Source: Adiantum capillus-veneris (Eukaryota; Streptophyta; Polypodiopsida; Polypodiales; Pteridaceae). Taken from it: DNA of 64,000 nucleotides. The notes below the pieces were generated by a model. That model was given only the letters and a program-made list of their open reading frames with translations, was not told the DNA's origin and did no database searches. The translations under genes were made by a program, and so were the position numbers. Below, one piece after another: positions 1 to 10,260 of the stretch (the first letter of the stretch is position 1; every line of letters starts with the position of its first letter). Location: NCBI GenBank assembly GCA_014529385.2, contig CM043958.1, positions 87,210,525-87,274,524 on the forward strand, written 5' to 3'.

Positions 1-2955
1 GCTACTAAAGATTAAGTCAGACTTGGCAATGAGCAGGTTTGTGACATACTTGGAGTGGGAGATGTGCAGTTGAAGTTTCAGAATGGCTCTTCTTTATGGC
101 TCAAGAATGTCAGATATGTTCCAGCAATCCGAAAGAGCTTGATTAGTACAGGGAAGTTGGATGATGCGGGTTATGTGACAGTTTTTGGGAACAACGCTTG
201 AAGGATCTCCAAAGGTTCGATGACTGTAGCACATGGCAGAAAGTCAGGAACTCTGTACACTTTACATGTTTCAGAGGTTAAAAACCATGTAATTAATGTG
301 ATTGAGCAGCCAAGTGTGTCACTGTGGCATCGTAGGTTGGGACATATGTCAAAAAGAGGAATGGAAATACTTTCTCATTATGGTTATTTGCCTGGCTTTT
401 CATTTCAAGATTTCAAGTTTTGTGAGCATTGTGTTTATGGTAAGCAAACACAGGAACCGCACAGATCAAAGAGGAATCGTAGGGACGAACGGTTAGCTCT
501 TGTACACAGTGATCTATGCGGACCAATGCCTAGTTTGTCACTAGGGGGAGCAGCGTACTTTTGTACATTCATAGATGACTATTCTCGCAAAGTATGGGTT
601 TACTTCTTGAAGCACAAGGATGAGGTGCTCAAGGTCTTTAAGACATTCTTGCAGCTGGTGGAGAATCAGAGTGGTTAGAAGCTGAAGTGCTTGAGAACTG
701 ACAATGGTGGAGAGTACGTTTCCAAAGCTTTTCAAGACTTTTGTGAAGCAAAAGGGATTAAGCGGGAACTTACTGCACCATATAATCCTTCACAGAATGG
801 GGTTGCAGAACGTATGAATAGGACCATACAAGAGAAGGTCAGAAGCATGTTGTCAAATGCTGAGTTGCCTGATGGATTTTGGGCGGAAGCAGTGGCTACA
901 GCAGTCCATTTGATCAACAGGTCTCCTAGTAGGGTTCTGGATAAGAGTGCAGTGGCCGAGATGCTATGGACAGGCAAGGCACCTTCGTATAAGCATCTCA
1001 GAGTCTTTGGTTGTGAAGCTTATAGCCATATTCCTAAGGAGTTCAGAAATAAGTTAGAACCAAAGAGCAAGAAGTGTATATTTCTTGGCTACGGAGAATC
1101 GGGCGAGATGGGTTACCGGCTTTGGGATCCTGAGTCCAGAAAGCTTATTCGTAGCAATGATGTGCATTTCAATGAAGCCAAGTTTCACGCTAAGCCAGAG
1201 AAGACAGAGGAGATCAGAAGAGTTGTCTTCAGGGAAGATGGACCTAGTGCTAGCACATCAAGACAGCATGGTCAGGCTCAGGAACAGCCTATAGTGGCTA
1301 GAGAGGCAGAATCAGTTGTGGTGAGACGTTCTGAGCGTGTCTCCAAACCACCTGATCGTTATGTGCCATCTCTAAATTATGTCATGCTCACAGATTGCGG
1401 AGAACCATCTTGTTACAAGGAAGCATTACAAGTGGTTGACTCGAAAAAATGGCAATTGGCCATGCAGTCAAAGATGACAGCTCTGCATAAAAACCAGACA
1501 TGGAAGTTGGTTAAATTACCACAGGGCAAAAAGGCTCTACCTTGTAAATGGGTTTACAGGTATAAGATCACCGCTCATGATAGTCAGCCAAAGTACAAAG
1601 CAAGGCTTGTTGCCAAGGGCTTTAAGCAAGAACAAGGCATTGACTTTGATGAAGTCTTCTCTCCAGTGGTCAAGATGACTACATTGAGATGCTTTCTTGC
1701 ATTGGTTGCTATATTGGATTTGGTGTTGCACCAAATGGATGTCAAGACAACGTTCTTACATGGTGATTTAGATGTGGAAATTTACATGCAGCAGCTAGAA
1801 GGGTTTGTTGAGAAAGGCATGGAACATTTGGTATGCCAGTTGTTAAAGAGTCTTTATGGCTTAAAACAATCACCGAGGGCATGGTACCATAAGTTCCACC
1901 AGTTTATGCTTTCTCAAGGCTACAAACGTAGTGAGTTCGATCACTGTCTATATACAAAGAAGGCTAAGGATGGCAGTTGGCTGATCCTTATTTTGTATGT
2001 GGATGAAATGTTGATTGCTTGCAAACACTTGGAAGAAATTTCAGCTTTGAAGTCAAAGATGGCAAAATCATTTGACATGAAAGACATGGGTGAGGCAAGT
2101 CATATACTTGGTATGCGCATTGAGAGAGACAGATCAAAGAAGTTGATTTGGTTATCTCAAACAGAGTATATTGACAAGGTTTTGCAACGTTTCAATATGG
2201 AGAAGGGAAAGGCATTGAGTGTTCCATTTCCACCATATGTGAAACTTAGCAAACAAGATTGTCCTGTGTCTGAGGAAGAAAAGGCTGAAATGGATAAGAT
2301 TCCATATGCGTCTGCAGTGGGTAGTTTGATGTATGCAATGATTGCTACACGTCCGGATATTGCATTTGCAGTGGGAGTGGTTAGCAGATATATGTCAAAT
2401 CCCGGCAAGAAACATTGGGAGGCAGTGAAAGGTATCATGAGATACTTAAAACATACAAAGAGTATGCGCATATGCTATGGTAGTCAGGATTTGAGTGTCA
2501 GAGGATACACTGACTCAGATTATGCAGGAGACTTGGATAAGAGGAGATCTACATCAGGCTATGTCTTTACATTGGCTGGAGGTGCCATATCATGGCGATC
2601 TCGATTACAAGATTGTGTTACACAGTCTACTACTGAAGCTGAGTATGTTGCAGCAAATGAGGCATGCAAAGAAGCTATTTGGCTTGGTAGATTGGTTGCA
2701 GACTTGGGAATCAAAGTAGATATGCCATAGTTATATTGTGATAGTCAAAGTGCTATACAATTGGCAAAGAATCCAGTGTTCCATTCGAAGACTAAGCATA
2801 TTGATGTCAAATATCACTTCATTAGGGAAGTACTTGAAGACAAGCAGATACAACTGCTGAAGATCCACACCAAGGACAATCCTGCTGATCTACTCACAAA
2901 GGGACTTCCAGGAGAGGGCTTTGTGCATTGTCGTGAGTTATTGGGCATTGGATAG
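1..2955 (+). pseudogene. Ty1/copia polyprotein remnant (protease tail, integrase, RT, RNase H)
   Basis: One reading frame (frame 1) runs through the stretch, with stops at 13-15 (TAA), 199-201 (TGA), 676-678 (TAG) and 2728-2730 (TAG), ending at 2953-2955. In order it shows a protease tail, the pre-integrase zinc motif (HRRLGHMS near 328 and CEHC near 421), and the integrase core with its D-D-E triad (HSDLCG at about 511, TDNGGEY at about 700, VAER at about 808). Reverse transcriptase and RNase H (TDSDYAGD, TEAEYVA, CDSQSAI) follow. The domain order integrase-RT-RNase H is that of Ty1/copia. The RT catalytic box reads YVDE (1996-2007) instead of YVDD, so a catalytic Asp is lost. The 5' part (gag, PBS, 5' LTR) lies outside the window. 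The frame survived although the element is dead, so inactivation is mostly by point mutation. Confidence 0.93.
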
Positions 2956-3028
2956 ATGGCAGCCATGTAAATCTTTGTACATTTATGTTCATAGATTTAC
3001 AGTTACTTAAAGTGCCACATTGGACTTT

Positions 3029-3039
3029 AAGTGGGAGGT
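3029..3039 (+). other. polypurine tract of the copia element
   Basis: AAGTGGGAGGT lies directly before the LTR start TGTTGGG and 73 bp after the polyprotein stop. This is the usual place for the plus-strand primer. Confidence 0.6.
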
Positions 3040-3175
3040 TGTTGGGATTAAAGCCCAAGTGGCCTCTTATGCGGATATGGCCGGCCGCCCGCCTAACTCA
3101 CTTACCTCTAACTCTTTGTATATACTAACTTATACTTTGTGAATACTAAGAAATTGGGAGATAACCCTTCTAACA
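3040..3175 (+). repeat. copia 3' LTR (right edge uncertain)
   Basis: The LTR begins TGTTGGGATT after the purine tract. A TATA-like TATATACTAAC lies near 3118, and the best matching end is CCCTTCTAACA at 3175, giving TG...CA borders and a short LTR of about 136 bp. The 5' LTR is not in the window, so the right border cannot be confirmed by comparison. Confidence 0.5.
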
Positions 3176-3407
3176 GTTCTCTGCGTACTGTACTGTGTAA
3201 GCTCACTGTGTGTGTGTGTGTGAGAGAGTCGACCCACGCTCCGCTCCGCGACTTCAATATATATATAGAGAGAGAGAGAATTAACTAGAAATAGCTACAG
3301 AGGTAGAGAGAGAGAGAGAGATAGATAGTAGATAGAGAAAGAGAGAGAGAAAGAGTTAGGTTGGCTGATCGACCAATTGTGTGAAAAGGACAAAAACTCT
3401 CTCTCTA

Positions 3408-3461
<54 letters not shown>

Positions 3462-3566
3462 CCTCTAGAAGAAACTATGGAACTAAAAGAGGCAAAGGGG
3501 TTTTGCTCGCTACATGCATTGCCATGTACACCTGGGAGTGCACGTATGTGTCTACCCATATAGGAT
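3176..3566. repeat. TG, TA, GA and CT microsatellites, probable 5' leader of CACTA copy 1
   Basis: Runs of TG (about 3208-3223), TATA, GAGA (3265-3352) and CT (3397-3467) fill the gap between the LTR and the CACTA module. The last 90 bp (AGAGGCAAAGGGGTTT and a TACATG/CATGTA hairpin at 3512-3529) match the leader at 58.08-58.16 kb, so they belong to the CACTA element. No CACTA terminus is visible here. Confidence 0.6.
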
Positions 3567-3651
3567 TTGACCAATAAAGACGAGATTTTGACTCGGTGGT
3601 CCTGATGGACCGAGGTGTATGGAGATTAGGCAAGACTAGAGAATGCGAGGT
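3567..3651 (+). promoter_or_regulatory. CACTA upstream module, copy A (hairpin arm deleted)
   Basis: TTGACCAATAAAGACGAGAT begins a block shared with all other CACTA 5' regions here. This copy has lost about 17 nt that would form the left hairpin arm. It lies 54 bp upstream of the ORF start at 3705. Confidence 0.6.
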
Positions 3652-3704
3652 AGTTTACATTGTGAGGAGTATATATATTAAAACAACATTCATAATCATT
3701 GTAG

Positions 3705-4758
3705 ATGGCAACGTCATCAACTAACATGGAGGAAAAGATTGCATGCTTGTGCACGCTCTGCAAGTATCAAATCCTACGCAAGCGTAGGATATGTAATGAG
3801 CATGTGCACAAGTACGAAGAGTTTGCTAGAGAGAGAAAAAGGATTATGCGTGAAGGTCCGACCAATATGGAGCCAAGGATGGAAGCAGAAAAGGGCTTAC
3901 AGACAGAAGACGACTGCATGGAGGAGATGCTGGATGCCTTCTTGCAGACAAGCGAGGAGAACGCTAACGAAACAGCACCAGAAGCCGTGCGCCTATCTCC
4001 TGAAGACATGTTGAGGAAGTTGGCACGTCAACCAATCTATGAAGGTGCCAAAATATCTGTGCTTCGTACTTGTCTGGCGTTTTTGAATCTTCAGTCAATG
4101 TATGGTGGTCAGATACAAGCGTCACTGCTTTGTTTAGGTACGTAATTTACAAAAGAGATTTTCCGATTGCAACGGTGACGTACTTGGAGAGCTTTTTAAT
4201 TTAATGTGGCTTAAACAGGTTGTTGCAGGAGAAACTTCTCCCGGCTGGCAATGAAATGCCCCCCTCCAAGCCAGACGCAAAGCAACTATTGACCTCAGTT
4301 GAGCGGACAGCGGACACGCGGTTCAGACAGCAGTGTCAGGCCGCGCAGATACGACACATGACCAGGGGGACATCTCATCTTGGCAGTGGAGGCTTCGAAA
4401 CCTTTTGCTATGAGTTTGTGAGTTTCTAATCCAATCCTAGCTATGGTGTTTTTTAAAACATGATGAATCATGTATTCTTATTACTTTGATTTTTGTATAA
4501 ACGCAGAATCTTGCGATGCATCGAGCCCCGACACGTCAGGAGGAGGCAGATGGATATCGCAGAGGTATCTATGAATTATTGAATGATCTTGATGCTTTAG
4601 GAGAGCCTGTATACTGGGAGGCCTTAGAGTCTCGCTCATCGCTTGAGGTGAGACGTTAATATGTGTGAGTTTATTTAATTAAATAAGTATATGTGAAGTA
4701 AAATCACTACTAATTTTGTGACTTGTCCTATGTGCAGGTTGTGACGCCTAGTCATTAG
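3705..4758 (+). CDS. deletion-derived fused CACTA protein (transposase-associated domain + TNP2 start + Transposase_24 end)
   Basis: Likely exons are 3705-4137, 4219-4417, 4507-4647 and 4738-4758, all bounded by GT and AG. Exon 1 carries the transposase-associated domain (CLCTLCKYQ, then CNEHVHKYEEF) and the first TNP2 residues (YEGAKISVLRTCLAFLNLQS). Exon 2 starts as TNP2 (RLLQEKLLPAGNEMPPSKPD) and passes directly into the Transposase_24 tail (TSHLGSGGFETFCYEF). The last exons give a short tail ending VVTPSH. Everything between (TNP2 core, DUF4218, DUF4216, most of Transposase_24) is missing. A 1-nt shift near the exon 1 donor is needed for the best match (VTALFR), so the product may be truncated. 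It is unlikely to cut DNA; a DNA-binding or regulatory derivative is possible but unproven. Confidence 0.65.
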
Positions 4759-4789
4759 TGGATTTCATATATATGCTTTGTGAGACACA

Positions 4790-5160
4790 GACACGCTTCT
4801 GTGTCTCTTTTTTGTATAAACATATATGGTTATGGTTATTGTTCAGATAGTTATTGTTTTCCTTATGGTTATGGTTATTGTCATTGTCATTGTATAGCCA
4901 TGGTTATTTCTCCTATTCTTGTATAGACATGGTTATGGTTCTTGTTTTGTTTATGGTTATGTTTAAATTTCTGGTTATGCTTATGGTTATTGTTTTATTT
5001 ATGGTTATGGTTATCTGCATTATGGTTTTGATCAAAGTGGTTATGGCTGATTATGGTTTTAATTTGGTTATGGTTTTGCACAAATTAAGTTTGTTATGGT
5101 TATGGGTTTAAGTTGGTACGGTTATGGTTTTGCACAAAGTTCATTTCATTTCTTTCATTG
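4790..5160 (+). repeat. degenerate GGTTATGGTTATTG array
   Basis: Irregular tandem copies of GGTTATGG follow the CACTA coding part. The same array, in the same sense relative to the gene, appears on the minus strand at 18.4-19.06 kb beside another CACTA end. A short ORF here is a by-product of the repeat. Confidence 0.7.
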
Positions 5161-5181
5161 GCCTTAAATCTCATGTGAGAT

Positions 5182-5202
5182 CCTACATGGATAGCATGTA
5201 GG
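5182..5202. repeat. 8-bp inverted repeat CCTACATG/CATGTAGG
   Basis: A perfect hairpin with a GATAG loop. It resembles the CTACATG/CATGTAG hairpin at 58107-58126 in the leader of the complete CACTA element. Confidence 0.5.
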
Positions 5203-5308
5203 AGGCGTATACATGATATGTTTTTTTTAAAAAAAAGTTTATGTAAAAACGAAGGGAACTCTGCCAAAATTTCTACGGGAGCACGGTTGATTTTGGTGCT
5301 GCTCGCTT

Positions 5309-5394
5309 TCTTGGGCAGAGGACAGGCAATCTGGTTGTGGCTGTGTCCATCTTTTCACTGGGCACAAGCCAAGCTGCCTGTCCTCTGCCCAAGA
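5309..5394. repeat. 20-bp perfect inverted repeat with 46-bp loop
   Basis: The left arm (5309-5328) starts TCTTGGGCAGAGG and the right arm (5375-5394) is its exact complement. It may be the core of a small fold-back element; no target-site duplication was found. Confidence 0.7.
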
Positions 5395-5663
5395 TTTTTT
5401 TTTTCTGTTCACTATGGGAGAATGCTGTTGTTACTGCACAGCATTACCGCATAAGAGGAGAGAGAGAGCTTCAAGAAAGAGAGAGATTGTATGCTGCAGC
5501 CCCGCCGGCGTGTTTTCCAATTTTTCCGTGAGTATTACCGCACTTATTACTGCATATATGGCCCATATTACCGCAATAGAAAAAGAATCCACACGGCCCA
5601 TTCCTCTCCCACTTTTCCCTTTCTATAAATCCTATTCTATTTTGTTACTTTTTAGAAATTAGT

Positions 5664-6057
5664 ACCCCCTTTTTGCATGGAGTGTAAGAAATCGCATTCT
5701 CATTGGGATTTTTAGTACCTCTCTTCTCTTTGCTTGCCTCATCTATTGGTATGATTCTCCTACTCTACTCATTTGTACTCCATGAGATTATATATCAAAA
5801 AATATTTTGTTTCCACCTCAAAATCTTATGTCGACTATGCATTCATATGGAAATGGCAAGCGAGCGATGATCAAAATTGTATTGTCACCCCCTTTTTGCA
5901 TGGAGTGTAAGAAATCCCATTCTCATTGGGATTTTTAGTACCTCTCTTCTCTTTGCTTACCTCATCTATTGGTATGATTCTCCTACTCTACTAATTTGTA
6001 CTCAACTATGCATTCATATGGAAATGGCAAGCGAACGATGATCAAAATTGTATTGTC
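5664..6057. repeat. tandem duplication, 223-bp period
   Basis: Copy 1 (5664-5886) and copy 2 (5887-6057) share ACCCCCTTTTTGCATGGAG and GGAAATGGCAAGCGA. Copy 2 lacks about 50 bp. No coding content is seen. Confidence 0.8.
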
Positions 6058-6164
6058 TTGCGTTCATAAACAAATAGCCCTTTTGTACAACATAAGTAGA
6101 GAAAGAAGACAAAATCCAAAAGATATTTATTAATTTTCATCCTCCAAGAGATCTCTACAAGTGC

Positions 6165-6887
6165 TTACATCCATGTCAACCCCATGGTAGCTAAATCAAC
6201 AAATAAATCTATTGATTCATTGTCTACAGTCTCTCCTATTGAATCATCATCATCCTCTCCATCCTCGTCCTCCTCCTCACTATGGTTGGTTATTGGGAAT
6301 GGTTGGTTCTCCTCGACCTCAACTGCATCATCGTCATTGGCGTCTTCTTGAGGTGGTATGGTGGGATCTGCCAAAGTCTCTATGTTCGTATCGGCAAAGA
6401 TAGATCTGCTCCGTGGTGTGACTGGAATAACATACCAAAGTCGTCTTCGATACATACAAGGCACATAAAACATCTGTAGGTCATAGAGCAAACAACAACA
6501 TGAATGTAGTTTTATATGTATCATATAATGTTTTAGTGAGTTGCACATGGACTTTACCTACTCACAACTACTAGGTTGCACCAAGTTGTTTGTCTTCCCG
6601 CGATGAAATTACCCGGAGTCTACCATATAGAGCCCATTCTCATGTCTCTTAACCTCACCCGCAAACCATCGGCAGTCAAAGAGATATTTGTGAAATGTTC
6701 TGAAATCCACTTTGATTATCCTCTCTATTAATCCACATTCCCTCACCTCTTGTGTTTTCGTGTCAAAGTTGCCCATAACTCCACTATCGTGAGTGGTTCG
6801 ACACTCATCTATCTTGCGGGTTCGAAAATGACGTCCTTCGGACCACATAGAGTTGAATTTGAAGGCCTGCAAAAACCAATCAAGATA

Positions 6888-6922
<35 letters not shown>

Positions 6923-6928
6923 ACACAT

Positions 6929-6962
<34 letters not shown>

Positions 6963-8830
6963 TAAACACATTGAGTATATTACCCTTGGTAGACATCCTC
7001 ACGCGTACTCCCATTCTTTAGGGCTTATTTGTTCTCCTTGTGCCTTGGCTCGGTCATGGCATTGTGTATCCACTCAACTGGAATTAGATCAGGGTATTTG
7101 GCAAGCTCTTTAGGAAAGGGAGGTGCTCGCCTACCACCATGCGACCTCTTCCATGCTTCCCTCTCCCTTTCTCTTGTTGTACGCACCTCCACATACATAT
7201 CCACCCATTTGGCCATGATGGGAGCATTGAGTAGACAATGGTTGTTGACTAGGGCTTGAAATTTCCTATCCAAAATCAAGAGAGAACCTTTCCCACTTGG
7301 AATGTTTGCGTGTTTTTTTGGATCCTCTTCCTCCGTCTTTAAATGAGGCAATGATGGGTCTATTGTGAAAAGATATTGAGAGACATACACAAAAGCCTCT
7401 TGTACAATCTAACCCTCTGCCATGCTTACCTGAACACATGAAACCATTAGTGATTAAAGTAACCAATAAAAAGCGTTGTGAATACAATCCAATCCTAATA
7501 AGGTTTAAGGCTTAATATCGATGAATACGTGTGATCGTAGCCTTACAAAGTCTTTCAAGGTCTTTAGGAACCTCTCAAGAAAGAACATCCACCTGGAGTG
7601 AACCACACCACAAATGGCTATCTCCTCAACAAGATGGAGCAATAGGTGAACTTGGCTAACAGGGATAGAACGTGGGAATGCATCCTCAATAGCACAAGTT
7701 GCTTCAATCGCTAGAAGTCGAGCTGTTGGAATGGCTGAAACTTCGATTTCTTTGGAACTCACAAACCTGTAACCAAAAAACCCTTCATAATCTTCATAGT
7801 AAAGTTAGTCTTCAAAGTAAAGTTTAGGAGGGAGGATCGAATGTGCTATACCTGACAACTTCTCCCACCTTGAATATTGCAGTCTTTACCTTCCTGTCCA
7901 CAAATCCACTAATGCTAATTGGAAGCACAAACTATTGCACAAACAAAAAGACTTATTAGTATCCAGAACCCTAAACCACATACACACACACACTCACATA
8001 AACACACACACACATTACCTGAAGAATATTGTGCCAATCATGGGATTTGAGCCCATACAGTTGTGTGGATCCTCCTTTCTTAGTTTTAGTGAAGGCACCC
8101 TTGAGCAAACGCATATAACCTATTGGATTACGGATGGATGCAATGACTTGTTTCATCCGCTCTTGATCCACCCTTGATAGAATCCAAGGTGCCTTTGGAA
8201 GAACCATCTTCCCCAAGGTGTGGCCGAAGGAGGGAGCCTCCTTATGGCCCTCATGTCCTCTCTAGCCCCCAATGAATCTTTCTTGCCTACTATGTGATCC
8301 CATATAGCTTGCCCAACATTTTTGAACACATGCATTGGATCCAATAGGTGTTGGATTTTCAATGAAGCCCAATAGGGTAGTGATAAGAAAATATAGTACC
8401 TAGACATACCCCTAGGTGGATCATTGGGAGGAGGCAATGTGTTATGATGCTCGTTCCAATGTCTTGCCCAATCGGACATGGTCCAATGGAGTGGCTCCAT
8501 CCCATTGCATGCTGGAGCATAAGATTGATGTGTGGGCGGCAAGAAGTGATGGTTATTGGGGTAGATCACCTTACCAAGTAGAGTGGGTCTCTCTGTCATG
8601 AGTGAGGGTCCACAAGTTGGGCATGCCCTATGTCTAGATGTCGATAGTCCTACAAAAACAAAAGACATAACCGCATATAAGTGACCAATGCAAAGACATT
8701 AAAGAGCGTCACAAAGTATAAGCTTACCAAAAATCTCTCCAAACCAGGGGTAATCATGCATGGTCCACATGAGAATGCACTTGATCATTGTGCGCCGATC
8801 ACGACTTGAAATTTTCCTTTGTTTTTGTGC
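6165..8830 (-). pseudogene. CACTA TNP2-type transposase gene, decayed (TNP2 C-half, DUF4218, DUF4216)
   Basis: Reading 5' to 3' on the minus strand: a TNP2 exon (8830-8726, KCILMWTMHDYPWFGEIFG); a second TNP2 exon starting at about 8651 (ACPTCG, then LLDPMHVFKNVGQAIWDHI) with a frameshift near 8215; DUF4218 exons (FVLPISISGFVDRK near 7925, then HSRWMFFLERFLKTLKDFV near 7600); a linker (KWVDMYVEVR); the DUF4216 exon at 6609-6950 (WSEGRHFRTRKIDE, FDCRWFAGEV); and an acidic final exon (6165-6480). One stop interrupts the DUF4218-linker part (MAEG*IVQEAF) and sequence is lost after LKDFV. The transposase-associated domain and the first half of TNP2 are absent, because the 5' terminus is joined directly to mid-TNP2. 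Confidence 0.85.
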
Positions 8831-9043
8831 GTCTATCTGAGCGGTAATGTGCTCCAAATGTCATAGTGGTTATGGTCGCCGCTATATGCGTCGCTAAGCC
8901 CGTCGAAATATGCGTCGATAATATTATCTTCGATGCCTATATCGACGCATATAACGACGTTTTTGTAGAGACGTGTATATCGACGGTTTTTTCGACGGAA
9001 TGCGTCGAAACCTATGTCGAAGGTCCCCTTTTTTGTTGTAGTG
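8831..9043 (-). mobile_element. CACTA 5' terminus and subterminal repeats
   Basis: The right edge reads TTGTTGTAGTG, the reverse complement of the CACTACAACA terminus. Inside it are many TCGACG and GCGTCG motifs alternating with TATATGCG and GATAT, typical of CACTA subterminal binding arrays. It faces the minus-strand gene and so is its 5' end. The matching 3' terminus on the left was not found. Confidence 0.8.
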
Positions 9044-9465
9044 TCTTTATGTAACAATGAAATTTTAGCCTCATTTTGTGACTTGCATAAAGGCCACCAG
9101 CCAGAATATCCCAAGCCTGTTTTGCAGATTTTACTAAACGAATATGAGGAGTAATAGTGTGCTTAATAAAAAAAATGCAATCAATGCATGAGCTTATGAA
9201 TTTTTTACATCCCAACAACCTTGCTCAGGCGTAGGCAAAACAACTCTGGTAGCAGCAATCCTATCACACCAAAACCTGCAACATCCTCAACATCGTCTAC
9301 ATCCTCAGAACCTGGACGTACATCAATGCCCTACATAATATTTTGAAAGCCCTTATACACAAGTATATGTTGCATCATATAAGTCTACATAGGGTGATTG
9401 TCCCTATCCAATCTATCCTCAACAACAACACACATCTTGCACACATCTGTGTTGTTGTCAGCCAT
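9044..9465 (-). pseudogene. copia gag N-terminal fragment cut by a CACTA element
   Basis: ATG at 9465-9463 begins MADNNTDVCKMC, followed by a gag-like stretch (VEDRLDRDNHPM*TYMMQHI) with a TAG where Trp is expected. After further breaks it continues as TPHIRLVKSAKQAWDILAGG, the UBN2-type copia gag core. The frame ends exactly at the CACTA terminus, showing that the DNA transposon entered the retroelement. Confidence 0.75.
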
Positions 9466-9810
9466 GGAATATGATGCACCTGATGTGAAAATTTTTTGAA
9501 AAGAGGAGAAATAAAACGAGAAAAACACATGCTATATAGCACAAACCTTAGAAGAATGTAAGGGACCTTATATGAAATAAATGACTCTAACACAAATTTT
9601 GTACAAAATGACAAAATAATATATGTAATACCGCCTGGAGTGGAAACGGAGACCAAAATGAGTCTGAATCGTGAATCTGAGAAGACAAAGCTCTGTGAGC
9701 TTACTCGAAGTATTTGTCGACCTATTGACGCTCGCCAAAGCTCACAAAAATTGGAGAAAGTGAGCAAGCGTGTGGTGGAGCTGCTAGCGACTAAGCCCAA
9801 GAGGATGCAG

Positions 9811-9825
9811 CCTTCTCTAATACCA
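9811..9825 (-). other. primer-binding site of the minus-strand copia element
   Basis: On the minus strand the sequence is TGGTATTAGAGAAGG, one or two changes from the usual initiator-tRNA-Met site TGGTATCAGAGC. It lies 2 bp inside the LTR edge at 9828. Confidence 0.65.
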
Positions 9826-9827
9826 AT

Positions 9828-10260
9828 TGTTGGACGGAAAACACACATAGCCTGGAGAAGATGAAGGAAGCTCAAGACACACAACAGAGAGTGTATTAGT
9901 TAGTGTTCAATGGAAAGATAGATAGCTCTAGAGTGATTGGCATACATACAATGCACAGGAGGAAAAACCTCCTAGTGAGGGAAAAAATTGTAAAGGTCTC
10001 TGTCTTCTTATAATAAGCTTCTCATATCAAAGCTTGTCAATTTAAGTTCTCATTTGTTTCTAAACTTATCAATCAATGATACTTACGTAGGATATAATAG
10101 GTCTATGAACTTATCCACTCGATCTACTAAGAGGAAAACCATTAATGAGGCATTATAGCCGCATGGAAAAGCAATACATGGTGTTGATGGTGAGATGTGG
10201 ACTTGAAGTGAAAAGGTGTCAACCAAGGGGAGTTTGTGGTTGACCTCAATTACCTCAACA
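9828..10260 (-). repeat. copia 5' LTR (outer edge tentative)
   Basis: The inner edge is CCAACA on the minus strand next to the primer-binding site. The best outer edge is TGTTGAGGTA at 10260, giving TGTTG...CAACA borders. The interval contains AGGAGGAAAAACCTCCT, a small hairpin. No second LTR is available for comparison. Confidence 0.4.

Noticed and set aside
3228-3252. GTCGACCCACGC-like text resembling a cloning adaptor
   Set aside because: It departs from the adaptor after about 12 bases and lies inside continuous plant repeat sequence, so chance is likelier than contamination.
9375-9884. 169-codon minus-strand ORF
   Set aside because: It is out of frame with the recognisable gag (9465-9044) and covers the leader and primer-binding site.
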